Notes: a model not told the origin generated them from the sequence alone. DNA of 64,000 bases from an uncultured Elusimicrobiales bacterium (GCA_934662565.1 CAKUKI010000003.1:251940-315939), one strand, 5' to 3'; positions 22,862 to 31,743 are shown, counted from the stretch's first letter. Numbers and translations: made by a program.

Positions 22862-24284
22862 AGTTTCCTAAACAGTATATTAAAATAACGGCTAGGCCGA
22901 TAAGAAGCCCAATATAAAAAGGGTCTAATGTTTGGGCCGCGCCGGACAAGCCCCGACAAAAATCACTCTGGGCATTACGCAGGAAAACGGGCAAAAAGCG
23001 CCACAGGGTCATGCCAGCCGCACTGGTAAGGGAGGCCGCCACAAACGTATTATCCGTAATGCGCCACGGAAAAAGGTATCCCATTAAAATAGGCACTAAC
23101 AAACAGGCCGAAAAGTACGAGCCCAGCGTGAGCCAAATTTCCTTAAAACTGCCCTTAAAAGCCGTGGCCAGCAGCACCGCCAGTGCCCCTACGGCAAACA
23201 GAGAAATACGGTTGGATAAGACCACATTTTTGAAGCGGCTTCTTAATAAATCAAAACTTAATGTATTAGACGCAATAAACAAAAAAGAATTTAAGGTGGA
23301 TAAAATAATGGCTAAAATACCGGCCACAAAAAAGCCTTTCAGGCCGGTGGGTAAAAGTTGTATGGCGTAAAAGAAGTAGGCTTCGGCGGGGTGGGCATCC
23401 GGCAGTAAAGCGCGCGCATACAGGGAGCCGGCAGTGGTGCATAAATCAAAACAAAACCAAATAAAGGTGGAAATTAAAACGCCTTTTTTTACAACCGCCG
23501 GAGATTCTGCCGCAAAACAACGCTGGTAAAAACTGGGGTCTATCAGTGCAGATAGGGCAATAAAACCCCAAATCAGCGTGTTCATAATGCCGTTTCCGCC
23601 GGTTAAGGTAAAGTGTCCGGCCGGTAAGTGGGCTTTGAGGAACCCCCACCCGCCAAAGGCATGTACGGAAAATAATACTACCAGTAGCACCGCCGCGCAC
23701 ATAACGGCAAATTGTACTACGTCGGAAAATACCACACTCTTAAATCCACCCCATACGGAGTATAAGCACGAAAACATCGTGCCGAGTATCATACCTTGCA
23801 AAATGCTAATACCAAACACCATATTTAAGAACATCCCCAAACTTAACGCATAGGCAATAGGGGTAATATAAAAAAATGTAAAAACCGCGGCGGTTTTGGC
23901 GGCTTTGGGGCCAAACATCCGTCCGGCCAAATCCGGCAAGGTGATGGATTGGTAGGCCGCCACTTTGTTGGCAATAAACAAAGCAAAAATAATGTACGCC
24001 GCATACCAAAAAACACCTTGTGTCACAAAGTTGTAAATGCCATAGTTAAATGTAATTTCATTCACGCCAAAGATGCCGCCGTACCAAGTGGCTACTAGGG
24101 TGGCTACAAACAGGGGCAGCGTCAGCCGCCGGCCCATCAGCAGGTAGTCCAGCGCTTTATTGCCGCCTTTTTTCAAGCGGACATTGCCGTAAATAGCCAC
24201 GCCGGCTGTAAGCGCCAAAATTAAAAAAAATACGCTCCAGTCTTGCCAAGCCAAATAAGTTAAAGTAGTCAGTTTAGGTAGCAT
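22827..24284 (-). CDS. Sodium:solute symporter (SSS family), candidate thiamine transporter
   Basis: The 485-residue protein has about 13 membrane segments. SSS features include GGIFGVNEITFNYGIYN, FYITPIAYALSLGMFLN, SVWGGFKSVVFSDVVQ and DPSFYQRCFAAESP, the last close to the family signature around the sodium site. Substrate cannot be read directly. The 35-nt overlap with thiamine pyrophosphokinase suggests thiamine or a precursor. SSS-type thiamine transporters have been proposed elsewhere from similar linkage. AAGGA precedes its ATG. A terminator separates it from the upstream YfcC gene. No THI-box riboswitch was seen. Confidence 0.85.
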   Translation of the reverse strand: MLPKLTTLTYLAWQDWSVFFLILALTAGVAIYGNVRLKKGGNKALDYLLMGRRLTLPLFVATLVATWYGGIFGVNEITFNYGIYNFVTQGVFWYAAYIIFALFIANKVAAYQSITLPDLAGRMFGPKAAKTAAVFTFFYITPIAYALSLGMFLNMVFGISILQGMILGTMFSCLYSVWGGFKSVVFSDVVQFAVMCAAVLLVVLFSVHAFGGWGFLKAHLPAGHFTLTGGNGIMNTLIWGFIALSALIDPSFYQRCFAAESPAVVKKGVLISTFIWFCFDLCTTAGSLYARALLPDAHPAEAYFFYAIQLLPTGLKGFFVAGILAIILSTLNSFLFIASNTLSFDLLRSRFKNVVLSNRISLFAVGALAVLLATAFKGSFKEIWLTLGSYFSACLLVPILMGYLFPWRITDNTFVAASLTSAAGMTLWRFLPVFLRNAQSDFCRGLSGAAQTLDPFYIGLLIGLAVILIYCLGNYAKPVKRITYR

Positions 24285-24297
24285 GGTGCATCCTTCA

Positions 24298-24325
24298 AAA
24301 AATAGGGGCCCCGAAGGACCCCTTT
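24298..24325 (-). terminator. Terminator after the first YfcC-like gene
   Basis: On the minus strand GGGGTCC pairs with GGGCCCC around a TTCG loop, followed by TATTTTTTG. It lies between the YfcC-like gene and the SSS symporter. Confidence 0.85.
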
Positions 24326-24329
24326 TATT

Positions 24330-25721
24330 TTACCAAATATAATACGCTGGGATAAGTACCAGCATGGATAAAACAATTAAAATAATTTCTAATTTCATAA
24401 ACCATTTTACCCATTGGGGGTAGGAAATCCCCGCCAAGGCCAAGGCGCCCATGGTGACGGGAGCCGTGGGAATAATCGGGTTGCCCCAACCTTCCCCAAA
24501 CTGATAGGCCAAAATAACCACTTGGCGCGATACGCCCACCAAATCCCCCAGCGGAACCATAATCGGCATAGTTAAAACTGCTTGGCCGGAGCCGGAGGCA
24601 ATAAAAAAGTTGAGCACCGTTTGGATGATAAACATAGCTTGCGGGGCCAAAACGGAGGGCAACATGCCGATACTTTTAGTCATGGAGTGCAGGAACGTAT
24701 CTAAAATATAGCCGTTGGTGGCCACAATTACAATAGAGCGCGCGAGCGCCATTAAAATACATACGCTCACCATGGATTGCGCACCGGCAATAATGGCGTC
24801 CGTACTTTGGTTGACGTTCAGTTTACCAAAATATGCGGCGGCAATCGTCACGCCCAAAAATACGGCGGCAATTTCCGTCATATACCATTGGTATTTGATA
24901 ATGCCGAAAAACAGGATTCCCATACCCGCCGCAAACGAGGCCAACACCAGTTTGTGTGCCCGAGTCAGGCGGAAAGAATCGTCCACCACTACGTCATTAA
25001 TTACTTGCAGTTCGGCGCGTTTTTCCAAATCCATTTTATAGGTTAAACTTTTGGTCGGGTTTTTGCGGACCCGTTCCCCATAAATGCTAAAGAAGGTAGC
25101 CACTACCGCAGTAAACAGGAACCAAACGCCTAGGCGCAGTTCCCAGCCGGAATACATGGGAAGCTCGGCAATGGTTTGGGCAATACCCACCGTAAACGGG
25201 TTGACGAAGGCGGAGGAAAACCCCGTAAACGCCCCGATAAACGGAATGGACATTCCCACCACGGTATCATACCCCAGCGAAATAGCCAGCGGAATGAAAA
25301 TGGGAATAAAAATGAGTGTTTCTTCTTCCATGCCGAACAGCGCCCCGCACAGCGAGAACATAAACATACACGCAGGGATAAAAAACTTGCGGTATTGGGG
25401 GTGGGTGGAAAAGAAATAGCTTATTTTTTTGATGACCGTGTTAATAGCACCGGTACGCTCAATGACGGTAAATAACGCGCCTACCACTAAAATAAACGCA
25501 ATAATCTCCGCACATTGGGTAAACCCTTCCACGGGTGCTTTTAATACGCCGATACCTTGCGGGTTGGCGGATACATCATGGTAGGAACCGGCTTGCACAT
25601 AGGTTCTACCGTCTTTTTCCACGCGGTTGTATTGGCCGGTGGGAACAATCCAAGTCAGTGCCGCTACAAACAACATAATGGAAAAGACTAGGAAGTAGGT
25701 ATTGCACAGCAGTTTTTTCAT
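24330..25721 (-). CDS. YfcC-family membrane transporter, copy 1
   Basis: The 463-residue protein has 11-12 membrane helices. The YfcC/ArcD-like fold is marked by ALTWIVPTGQYNRVEKDGRT near the N-terminus, CGALFGMEEETLIFIPIFIP and ASGSGQAVLTMPIMVPLGDL. Members of this family are basic-amino-acid or dipeptide/C4-acid transporters of uncertain specificity. It is about the same length as copy 2 (25829-27295) and the two align throughout. Between the genes lie a terminator and separate promoters, so they are probably separate transcription units. Confidence 0.88.
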   Translation of the reverse strand: MKKLLCNTYFLVFSIMLFVAALTWIVPTGQYNRVEKDGRTYVQAGSYHDVSANPQGIGVLKAPVEGFTQCAEIIAFILVVGALFTVIERTGAINTVIKKISYFFSTHPQYRKFFIPACMFMFSLCGALFGMEEETLIFIPIFIPLAISLGYDTVVGMSIPFIGAFTGFSSAFVNPFTVGIAQTIAELPMYSGWELRLGVWFLFTAVVATFFSIYGERVRKNPTKSLTYKMDLEKRAELQVINDVVVDDSFRLTRAHKLVLASFAAGMGILFFGIIKYQWYMTEIAAVFLGVTIAAAYFGKLNVNQSTDAIIAGAQSMVSVCILMALARSIVIVATNGYILDTFLHSMTKSIGMLPSVLAPQAMFIIQTVLNFFIASGSGQAVLTMPIMVPLGDLVGVSRQVVILAYQFGEGWGNPIIPTAPVTMGALALAGISYPQWVKWFMKLEIILIVLSMLVLIPAYYIW

Positions 25722-25767
25722 TTTTTTCTTTGTTTTCCTCTTTTAGTATAGCGTGTTTTACATAAAA

Positions 25768-25819
25768 TTATCCCGCCGGCTCAAACAAGGGGTGTAGCCC
25801 CAAAAATTGCGGCGGGATA
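25768..25819 (-). terminator. Structured terminator region after the second YfcC-like gene
   Basis: TTATCCCGCCG at 25768-25778 pairs with CGGCGGGATAA at 25809-25819. An inner GGGGTGTAGCCCC hairpin lies between. On the minus strand the structure ends in AATTTTATG, a modest U-run. Confidence 0.6.
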
Positions 25820-25828
25820 AAAAAGCAA

Positions 25829-27295
25829 TTATTGCCACTTCATTAAATACGGCGGCACCAATAAAGCAAAAGATAATAAATACATCAGCACCAGTAGCGG
25901 CAACATCCATTTAAGCCACTTGCCGTAAGCAATACGGGCAAAGCCGATGGCGGCAATCGTCACGGGGTCCGTGGGGATAACCATATTCAGCCAGCTGCCG
26001 CCCAGTTGGAAGGCCAGCACCATGGTTTGGCGCGTAATGCCAATTAAGTCCGCCAACGGCGCCAAAATGGGCATAGTCAAAACCGCTTTGCCGGAGCCGG
26101 ACGGAATGAAAAAGTCTATCACCGTTTGCAATACCATAGCCGCCCAAGAAGCGCACACCGGATGCAAATGTTTAATCAGGCTGGACATATACTCCAGCAG
26201 TGTATCCAAAATATGCCCGTTGTTGGCAATTAACACAATGGCTTGCGCAAAGCATAGTAGCATGGCAATTTCCGCCATGCCGCGCACCCCTTCAAAAAAA
26301 GCGTCGTTAAATTGGCTCATTTTCATCCGGCCGAGGATGGCGCACAAAAAACCGATACCTAAAAATAAGGCCGCAATTTCCGTAATGTACCAACCGGTAG
26401 CTTCCAAGTGGAGCATTTCCATTAAGTCCACACCCCACATACCTTTAATCATATCGCAAATTTGCGGTTTTAATACGCCCACTACTAGCCCGACCATGCC
26501 TAACCCAAAAGCCAAGAGTACCAGTTTTTGGCGGCGGGTCATGCGGGTTTCTTCTTTATTGAGTTTCAGCTCTTTGCGCTTTTCAATATCAAAATCGTAC
26601 GTTAAACTGGCTTGCGGATTTTTGCGGATTTTGCGCGCATATACGCTTAACCAAGTAATCACAACGCTGGTGCAGATAATCCAAATAATAAAACGGTAGC
26701 CAATGCCGGAATACAGCGGCACTTGCGCAATACCTTGGGCAATACCCACCGTAAACGGGTTGGTAAACGCGGCCGCAAATCCTACACCCGCACCAATAAA
26801 CGGAATGGCGGTTCCGAGGGCGGAGTCATAACCTAATGAAAGCGCTAGGGGGATAAAAATAGGGATAAAAATGAGCGCTTCCTCGCACATGCCAAAGGTG
26901 GCCCCGCAGAGCGAAAAAGTGATAATACCCAAAGGAATAAACAAAAAGCGCAGTTTGGGGCGGCGTTGAAAAAACGCACTGGCCGCCTGAATGCCCGCCG
27001 TAATGGCTCCCGTTTTTTCCACCACGCTTAACACCCCGCCGATAACCAGCAGAAATACTACCACTTCCGCCGTGTTGGAAAAACCTTGAATGGGGGCTTT
27101 TAATACATCAAACAACCCTTGCGGATTGGCCGGTACCGGATGATACGTTCCGGCAACTACCACTTGGCGGCCGTCTACCTCAATTTTTTCATACGCGCCG
27201 CTGGGCACAATCCACGTCATAACGGCTACTACACCGATAATGGCCAAAATAATGGCGAATGTGTTTAACTTAATTTTGGATAAAATCCTAGACAT
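25829..27295 (-). CDS. YfcC-family membrane transporter, copy 2
   Basis: The 488-residue protein is a paralogue of the adjacent copy 1, with VMTWIVPSGAYEKIEVDGRQ, CGATFGMCEEALIFIPIFIP and IPSGSGKAVLTMPILAPLAD in the same places. It has about 25 extra residues in a loop around residue 285 (DMIKGMWGVDLMEMLHLEA). AGGAAG precedes its ATG. Paralogue tandems in this family often differ in substrate, for example arginine or ornithine versus other amino acids; specificity cannot be read here. Confidence 0.88.
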   Translation of the reverse strand: MSRILSKIKLNTFAIILAIIGVVAVMTWIVPSGAYEKIEVDGRQVVVAGTYHPVPANPQGLFDVLKAPIQGFSNTAEVVVFLLVIGGVLSVVEKTGAITAGIQAASAFFQRRPKLRFLFIPLGIITFSLCGATFGMCEEALIFIPIFIPLALSLGYDSALGTAIPFIGAGVGFAAAFTNPFTVGIAQGIAQVPLYSGIGYRFIIWIICTSVVITWLSVYARKIRKNPQASLTYDFDIEKRKELKLNKEETRMTRRQKLVLLAFGLGMVGLVVGVLKPQICDMIKGMWGVDLMEMLHLEATGWYITEIAALFLGIGFLCAILGRMKMSQFNDAFFEGVRGMAEIAMLLCFAQAIVLIANNGHILDTLLEYMSSLIKHLHPVCASWAAMVLQTVIDFFIPSGSGKAVLTMPILAPLADLIGITRQTMVLAFQLGGSWLNMVIPTDPVTIAAIGFARIAYGKWLKWMLPLLVLMYLLSFALLVPPYLMKWQ

Positions 27296-27408
27296 TGCTT
27301 CCTGTTTTTACCTCTTTTTCAATATAAATAACAAACTATTATTTTACAAAATAACGCTTTATAAGCGGGCAATTTTTTTGTATTTGTTTTTGGCGGCGTG
27401 TTTTTTTA

Positions 27409-27414
27409 TATACT
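27409..27414 (+). promoter_or_regulatory. -10 element adjacent to rsmI start (leaderless candidate)
   Basis: TATACT ends 6 nt before the rsmI ATG at 27421, and no Shine-Dalgarno is present. A TTGTTT at 27384 is the best -35, at a long 19-bp spacing. Confidence 0.55.
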
Positions 27415-27420
27415 TTATAT

Positions 27421-28119
27421 ATGCTTTATATTGTGCCAACCCCTATCGGGAATTTGCAAGATATTACCCTGCGCGCGTTAGAGGTATTAAAAACGTGTGA
27501 CGCCGTGCTGTGCGAAGACACCCGCCGCACCCAAATTTTACTTTCCCATTTTGCCATTTCTAAACCGACATACCGTTATAACGAAAATGACGATTTTTCT
27601 ATCCGCCGTTGCGTGGAAGTATTGGAAAGCGGCAAAACGTGTGCGTTGGTGTCCGATTGCGGCACCCCGTGCATTTCTGACCCGGGGTGGCGGCTCGTAA
27701 AAGCGGCGGTGGAAAAGGGGATTAAAGTTTCCTCTCTCCCCGGCCCCAGCGCGGTAGCGTGTGCATTGGCCGGTGCGGGCATTACCGGCGGCGCGTTTAC
27801 CTTTTTGGGTTTTTTGCCCCGCAAATCGGGGCGCGCGGCCAAATTGTTGGCTAGTGCGTATGGGGTGGGTAATCCGGTAGTGGTGTATGAATCGCCCTAC
27901 CGCGTTATTAAAATGTTGGGATTGATTGCCAAAACGCTGGGAGAAACAACGCCGGTCATTTTGGCGCGGGAACTTAGCAAAGTGTACGAGGAATGGCTCC
28001 GCGGTACGGCGGCAAGTTTGGCGGCGGATTTAGGCAAAAAGCATAAAGTGCAGGGTGAATTTGTAATGATTATAGACCGCCCCCACAAGGAAGAAAAAGA
28101 TGAAGACGCAGATTTTTAA
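27421..28119 (+). CDS. rsmI: 16S rRNA (cytidine1402-2'-O)-methyltransferase
   Basis: The 232-residue tetrapyrrole-methylase-fold enzyme has the RsmI signatures VPTPIGNLQDITLRALEVL, LCEDTRRTQILL, VSDCGTPCISDPG and LPGPSAVACALAGAGI. It methylates the 2'-OH of C1402 of 16S rRNA. The C-terminal part ends in an acidic tail, somewhat shorter than the E. coli protein. Its -10 ends 6 nt before the ATG, so the message is probably leaderless. It overlaps tsaC by 20 nt. Confidence 0.95.
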   Translation: MLYIVPTPIGNLQDITLRALEVLKTCDAVLCEDTRRTQILLSHFAISKPTYRYNENDDFSIRRCVEVLESGKTCALVSDCGTPCISDPGWRLVKAAVEKGIKVSSLPGPSAVACALAGAGITGGAFTFLGFLPRKSGRAAKLLASAYGVGNPVVVYESPYRVIKMLGLIAKTLGETTPVILARELSKVYEEWLRGTAASLAADLGKKHKVQGEFVMIIDRPHKEEKDEDADF

Positions 28120-28732
28120 CGCCGCCTCTTTAACGGGGGCGCAACTTGCGCGCGCCGCGCGGGATATTGCCCAAGGCGCGGTGGCGGTGTTTCCGACGGA
28201 TACGGTATACGGCATAGGTACTTATGCGTTTAACGAGGAGTCCATTTCCCGCATTTATGCTCTTAAAAACCGCCCGTCCGGCAGTGCGTTGCAGATTTTA
28301 ACGGGTACGGTGGAACAGGCCAAAGCCATTACGCAGTGGGGCCCGCAAGCGCAAAAATTGGCACAAGCCTTTTGGCCGGGGGCGTTGACGGTTATTTTGC
28401 CGGCCAACGCGGCGGGAAAACCGCTGTTGCGTGGGTTTGCGGCCTTGGGGATTCGGGTGCCTAAAAACAATTTTTTAGTAGAATTATTAACCCAAATGGG
28501 GGGGGCGCTGGCTTCCACCAGTGCCAATTTGCACGGCCAGCCTACGCTCACGCAGGAAAAGGATATTCTGCAAACGTTTGACGGCAAAGCGGACTACATT
28601 TTTTTAGGCGGTACGCTTTCTCCGGTGGCGTCCAGTGTAATTAATTTGGCGCAAACTCCGGCGCATTTAATACGGGAAGGGGCCGTTTCCCGCGCCCGTT
28701 TGGAAGAAGTTTTAGGCGAAACAATAGATTGA
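28100..28732 (+). CDS. tsaC: Threonylcarbamoyl-AMP synthase (Sua5/YciO/YrdC family)
   Basis: The 210-residue protein contains the YrdC-type nucleotide site FPTDTVYGIG near residue 33, IYALKNRPSG with the conserved KxR-type residues, FWPGALTVILPAN and ALASTSANLHGQPT. It makes L-threonylcarbamoyladenylate from Thr, bicarbonate and ATP for t6A37 modification, the step before TsaB/TsaD/TsaE. The extra C-terminal Sua5 domain is absent. It is coupled to rsmI by a 20-nt overlap and is 13 nt upstream of a histidine kinase. Confidence 0.93.
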   Translation: MKTQIFNAASLTGAQLARAARDIAQGAVAVFPTDTVYGIGTYAFNEESISRIYALKNRPSGSALQILTGTVEQAKAITQWGPQAQKLAQAFWPGALTVILPANAAGKPLLRGFAALGIRVPKNNFLVELLTQMGGALASTSANLHGQPTLTQEKDILQTFDGKADYIFLGGTLSPVASSVINLAQTPAHLIREGAVSRARLEEVLGETID

Positions 28733-28745
28733 GAGGTATAACCTT

Positions 28746-29726
28746 ATGAGTATGTTTGAAATGTTTGTTTCTTACTCGTTGTTGGTGGCGGCGTCGCTTT
28801 CTTTACTTACATATTGGATAACGCGCAAATTTGTGCTTAAAAAAATGAGCCGTACCATTATGAAGGCGGAACACAATTACCAACAGCAAATTGCCTCTTT
28901 GCAGCAGCAACTTTCCGGTAAAGTGAATATTTTGGAAGGTATGGTGGAAAAACTGCGTCTTTCCAATCAGGAACTCAGCCGCTTAAATGACATCCGCAGT
29001 AAATTTATGTCTATTGTAGCGCACGATTTGCGCCAGCCGCTATCTTCCATTCAAGGGTTTACGTCTGTGCTGATGATGGATAACCCGCAAGGCGGTGCGG
29101 GTAATAACGACCAAATTGCCCTTAATAACATTATTAAAGCTACGGACAATATGAACCTGCTGATGGCGGATTTGATGGATATTTCCATGATAGAATCCGG
29201 CAAATTCAAAATGGATTTTAAGAATTTTGTGTTTAATGCGCTGGTGACGGATGTGGTGGCCTTGCAGGCGGTCAACGCGCAGAAAAAAGGTATCTTTTTG
29301 CAGACGTATGAATTTCCGGAAGAAATTACCGTGTATGCGGACCGCTTCCGCATTTCGCAAGTGATAAATAATTTGTTGGGCAATTCCATTAAATTTGCTC
29401 CCACCGGCGGGCGGGTGGAATTGCGCTATTACACGCAGAATGAAAATTTGTTTTTTGCCGTGTCTGATAACGGCCCCGGTATTTCCCATGGGGAAAAAGA
29501 AAAAATCTTTCAAAAATTCCATCAGGCGGGTAACGACCGCAATGTAAAAAAACAGGGGTGGGGTTTGGGGCTTTCTATCGCGCAGGAAATTGTAAACGCG
29601 CACAACGGCGCCATTGGGGTGGAAAGTGCCGGATTGGGCCAAGGGGCTACTTTCTGGTTTACCATTCCGCTTTCTTCTCCGGTGCCGGACACGCTGCCGC
29701 CCAAACCGTTGGAAGATGCTCAATAA
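28746..29726 (+). CDS. Orphan sensor histidine kinase
   Basis: The 326-residue protein has one or two N-terminal membrane helices, with SYSLLVAASLSLLTYWITR as the clear one. A coiled-coil linker follows (about residues 40-80, MKAEHNYQQQIASLQQQLS). The HisKA domain has phospho-His93 in IVAHDLRQPLSSIQGF. The HATPase_c domain shows the N box (INNLLGNSIKFAP), G1 (VSDNGPGIS), F box (IFQKFHQ) and G2 (GWGLGLSIAQEIV). There is no PAS, HAMP or periplasmic sensor domain and no response regulator beside it. It lies 13 nt after tsaC with its own AGAGG Shine-Dalgarno. Confidence 0.93.
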   Translation: MSMFEMFVSYSLLVAASLSLLTYWITRKFVLKKMSRTIMKAEHNYQQQIASLQQQLSGKVNILEGMVEKLRLSNQELSRLNDIRSKFMSIVAHDLRQPLSSIQGFTSVLMMDNPQGGAGNNDQIALNNIIKATDNMNLLMADLMDISMIESGKFKMDFKNFVFNALVTDVVALQAVNAQKKGIFLQTYEFPEEITVYADRFRISQVINNLLGNSIKFAPTGGRVELRYYTQNENLFFAVSDNGPGISHGEKEKIFQKFHQAGNDRNVKKQGWGLGLSIAQEIVNAHNGAIGVESAGLGQGATFWFTIPLSSPVPDTLPPKPLEDAQ

Positions 29727-29754
29727 AACATTTTGGAAATTTATAAAAAATAAT

Positions 29755-29791
29755 CCCCCAGCCGGTAGAAATGCGTGCTGGGGGTGTTTTT
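29755..29791. terminator. Bidirectional terminator between the histidine kinase and the gltP-like gene
   Basis: CCCCCAGC at 29755-29762 pairs with GCTGGGGG at 29777-29784, with a T-rich 3' flank and an A-rich 5' flank (TTATAAAAAATAAT). It ends both converging units. Confidence 0.85.
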
Positions 29792-29814
29792 AGTTGTGAT
29801 AGGAAAGTCAGCCC

Positions 29815-31071
29815 TTATCCAATATGCAGGCCTTGCGGGTTGCCGGTGGTTTCCTGCGGAGGAATATCCGCCGGCAGAACGGGGTGGCGGGCGTAAATTT
29901 TGTTTACCAATACGGCAATCGCGCCGTCACCCGTCACATTGCAAGCCGTGCCAAAGGAGTCCATGGCAATATACAGGGCAATCATTAGCCCCAGTTCCGC
30001 TTCCCCAAACCCCAGCATACTTTGCAAAATGCCCAGTGCCGCCATAATGGCCCCACCGGGGACTCCGGGGGCGGCTACCATGGTTATCCCCAGCATAAAA
30101 ATAAATCCGGCATATTGGGTGAAATCCAACGGGCGGCCCAGCATTAAAAAAATGGCCATGGAACACGCCACAATCTTCATGGTACTGCCGGATAAGTGAA
30201 TGGTGGCGCACAAGGGCACTACAAAGCCGGCAATTTCTTTTTGCACGCCCAATTTTTCCACCTGTTTTAAGTTAACGGGAATGGTGGCGGCGGAAGATTG
30301 CGTGCCCAAAGCCGTCATGTAGGAAACCATCATGGTTTTAAGCATAGCAAACGGATTTTTGTGCGCCACCAACCCAGCCAGCGTAAATTGCAACACCAGC
30401 ATTACGGCGGTAATGGCAAAAATCAGCACGATAATTTTGGCAAATACGCCCAGCACCGTAGCCACTTGCCCTCCAACCGTCATATTCAAAAAAATGCCGA
30501 AAATATACAACGGCAAGAGCGGAATAATTACTGCCACAATCACATGGTCTATAATATCCCTAAAATCCTGCATAGCCCCTTTCAGGCGGCTGCCGTTAAT
30601 TACCGCCATTCCCAACCCTAAGGTAAATGCTAATACCAAGGCGGTCATTACGTCCATTAATGGGGGCATGGCAATTGTAAAGTACGGTTTTAACGCCACC
30701 GCTTGCCCAAAGGAAGTAATACGGTCCGCGGCGGTAATAATCCACGGGTAAGTAAGGTCCGCTACCCCATAGCTAAAAAATCCCGCAGCCAAGGTAAACC
30801 CATAGGCCAAAACGGTGGTAATAAGCAGCATTTTACCCGCACTGCGGCCCAGTTCCGCAATCCCCGGTGCCACCAAACCCACAATAAGCAGCGGGATAAT
30901 AAACCCTAAAAAATTGCCAAAAATGCCGTTAATAGTAATAAATATGCGGGTCAGCCATGGCGGGAAAAACAATCCGCACACAATGCCAGCCGCAATCGCA
31001 CAGAGTACTGCCGGCAAAAGGCCCCATTTTAATTTGAGTTTTAATAATTTTCTTTTTTTGAATTTAAGCAT
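29815..31071 (-). CDS. Dicarboxylate/amino acid:cation symporter (SLC1/GltP-like)
   Basis: The 418-residue membrane protein has the GltPh-like fold. Family elements are visible: the serine-rich hairpin LGTQSSAATIPVNLKQVEKLG (compare the SSxxTLP motif), PLCATIHLSGSTMKIV (related to NMDGT, here diverged to HLSGST), GVPGGAIMAALGIL in the second hairpin, and DSFGTACNVTGDGAIAVLV in TM8. NMDGT to LSGST suggests a substrate other than glutamate or aspartate, perhaps a neutral amino acid or Ser/Thr. The SD is AAAGGC. The gene is divergent from rnhA and has a TATAAT -10 on the minus strand at 31115-31110. Confidence 0.88.
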   Translation of the reverse strand: MLKFKKRKLLKLKLKWGLLPAVLCAIAAGIVCGLFFPPWLTRIFITINGIFGNFLGFIIPLLIVGLVAPGIAELGRSAGKMLLITTVLAYGFTLAAGFFSYGVADLTYPWIITAADRITSFGQAVALKPYFTIAMPPLMDVMTALVLAFTLGLGMAVINGSRLKGAMQDFRDIIDHVIVAVIIPLLPLYIFGIFLNMTVGGQVATVLGVFAKIIVLIFAITAVMLVLQFTLAGLVAHKNPFAMLKTMMVSYMTALGTQSSAATIPVNLKQVEKLGVQKEIAGFVVPLCATIHLSGSTMKIVACSMAIFLMLGRPLDFTQYAGFIFMLGITMVAAPGVPGGAIMAALGILQSMLGFGEAELGLMIALYIAMDSFGTACNVTGDGAIAVLVNKIYARHPVLPADIPPQETTGNPQGLHIG

Positions 31072-31154
31072 AAGTGTTTGCCTTTTTTATTAAAATAAAT
31101 AACTTTTTTATTATACGATAATATAGCGGTATCCGGCGCATTTTTTTGTATATT

Positions 31155-31163
31155 TGCTAAAAT
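31155..31163 (+). promoter_or_regulatory. Extended -10 adjacent to rnhA start (leaderless candidate)
   Basis: TGCTAAAAT, an extended -10, ends 7 nt before the rnhA ATG at 31171. The gap (ATAACGT) holds no Shine-Dalgarno. Confidence 0.6.
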
Positions 31164-31170
31164 ATAACGT

Positions 31171-31743
31171 ATGAAAATAAAGATAAGTATAGACGGCGGC
31201 AGCCGCGGCAATCCGGGGCTTGGTGCGGCGGCGTATGTAATTTGCAATACGGAGGGGAAAATTTTAGCGCAAGAGGGGCATTTTATGCCTCATTGTACGA
31301 ATAATCAGGCAGAATACACCGCCTTAAAATTAGCCCTGATAAAAGCGGGGGAATTGGGGGCCACGGAATTATTTATCCAGTCCGATTCTTTATTACTGGT
31401 TAAGCAGTATTTGGGCGAATATAAAATAAAACATCCGGATTTGGCGGCCCGCATGGCGGTTATACGCAAGTTAGCGGCGCGGTTTACTATCCATATCCAA
31501 CACGTTTTGCGCCACTTAAACAAAGCGCCGGATGCGCTGGCGAATAAGGCCATGGATGCCAAACAGTCGTTGGGGTTCAACCCGATTGTCCACTTACCGC
31601 AAGATGAAGAAATTTTAACTCCGTCTGCGCCGGATAATAGCGTAAACGGGGTGGAAGTAAAACCGGTGGAGCGGCAGGAAACGCGCCCGCCCGCCAAAAA
31701 AAACAAAGGGCCCAAGCAGCCGGATTTATTCGGCGGCTTTTAA
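31171..31743 (+). CDS. rnhA: Ribonuclease HI with C-terminal beta-clamp-like motif
   Basis: The 190-residue protein has an RNase HI domain (about residues 1-130). The full DEDD active site is present: Asp8 in SIDGGSRGNPG, Glu48 in NNQAEYTAL, Asp72 in QSDSLLLV and Asp121 in NKAPDALANKAMD. It cuts RNA in RNA/DNA hybrids. A linker of about 50 residues follows, Pro- and Lys-rich at the end. It closes with KQPDLFGGF, where QPDLF (183-187) fits the bacterial sliding-clamp-binding pentapeptide (QxxLF). No N-terminal hybrid-binding domain is present. The close -10 and absent Shine-Dalgarno suggest a leaderless message. Confidence 0.92.
   Translation: MKIKISIDGGSRGNPGLGAAAYVICNTEGKILAQEGHFMPHCTNNQAEYTALKLALIKAGELGATELFIQSDSLLLVKQYLGEYKIKHPDLAARMAVIRKLAARFTIHIQHVLRHLNKAPDALANKAMDAKQSLGFNPIVHLPQDEEILTPSAPDNSVNGVEVKPVERQETRPPAKKNKGPKQPDLFGGF

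Noticed and set aside
24285..24330. THI-box riboswitch ahead of the SSS/TPK pair
   Set aside because: The gap holds only a terminator and the Shine-Dalgarno; no CUGAGA or ACCUGAUC-like segments.
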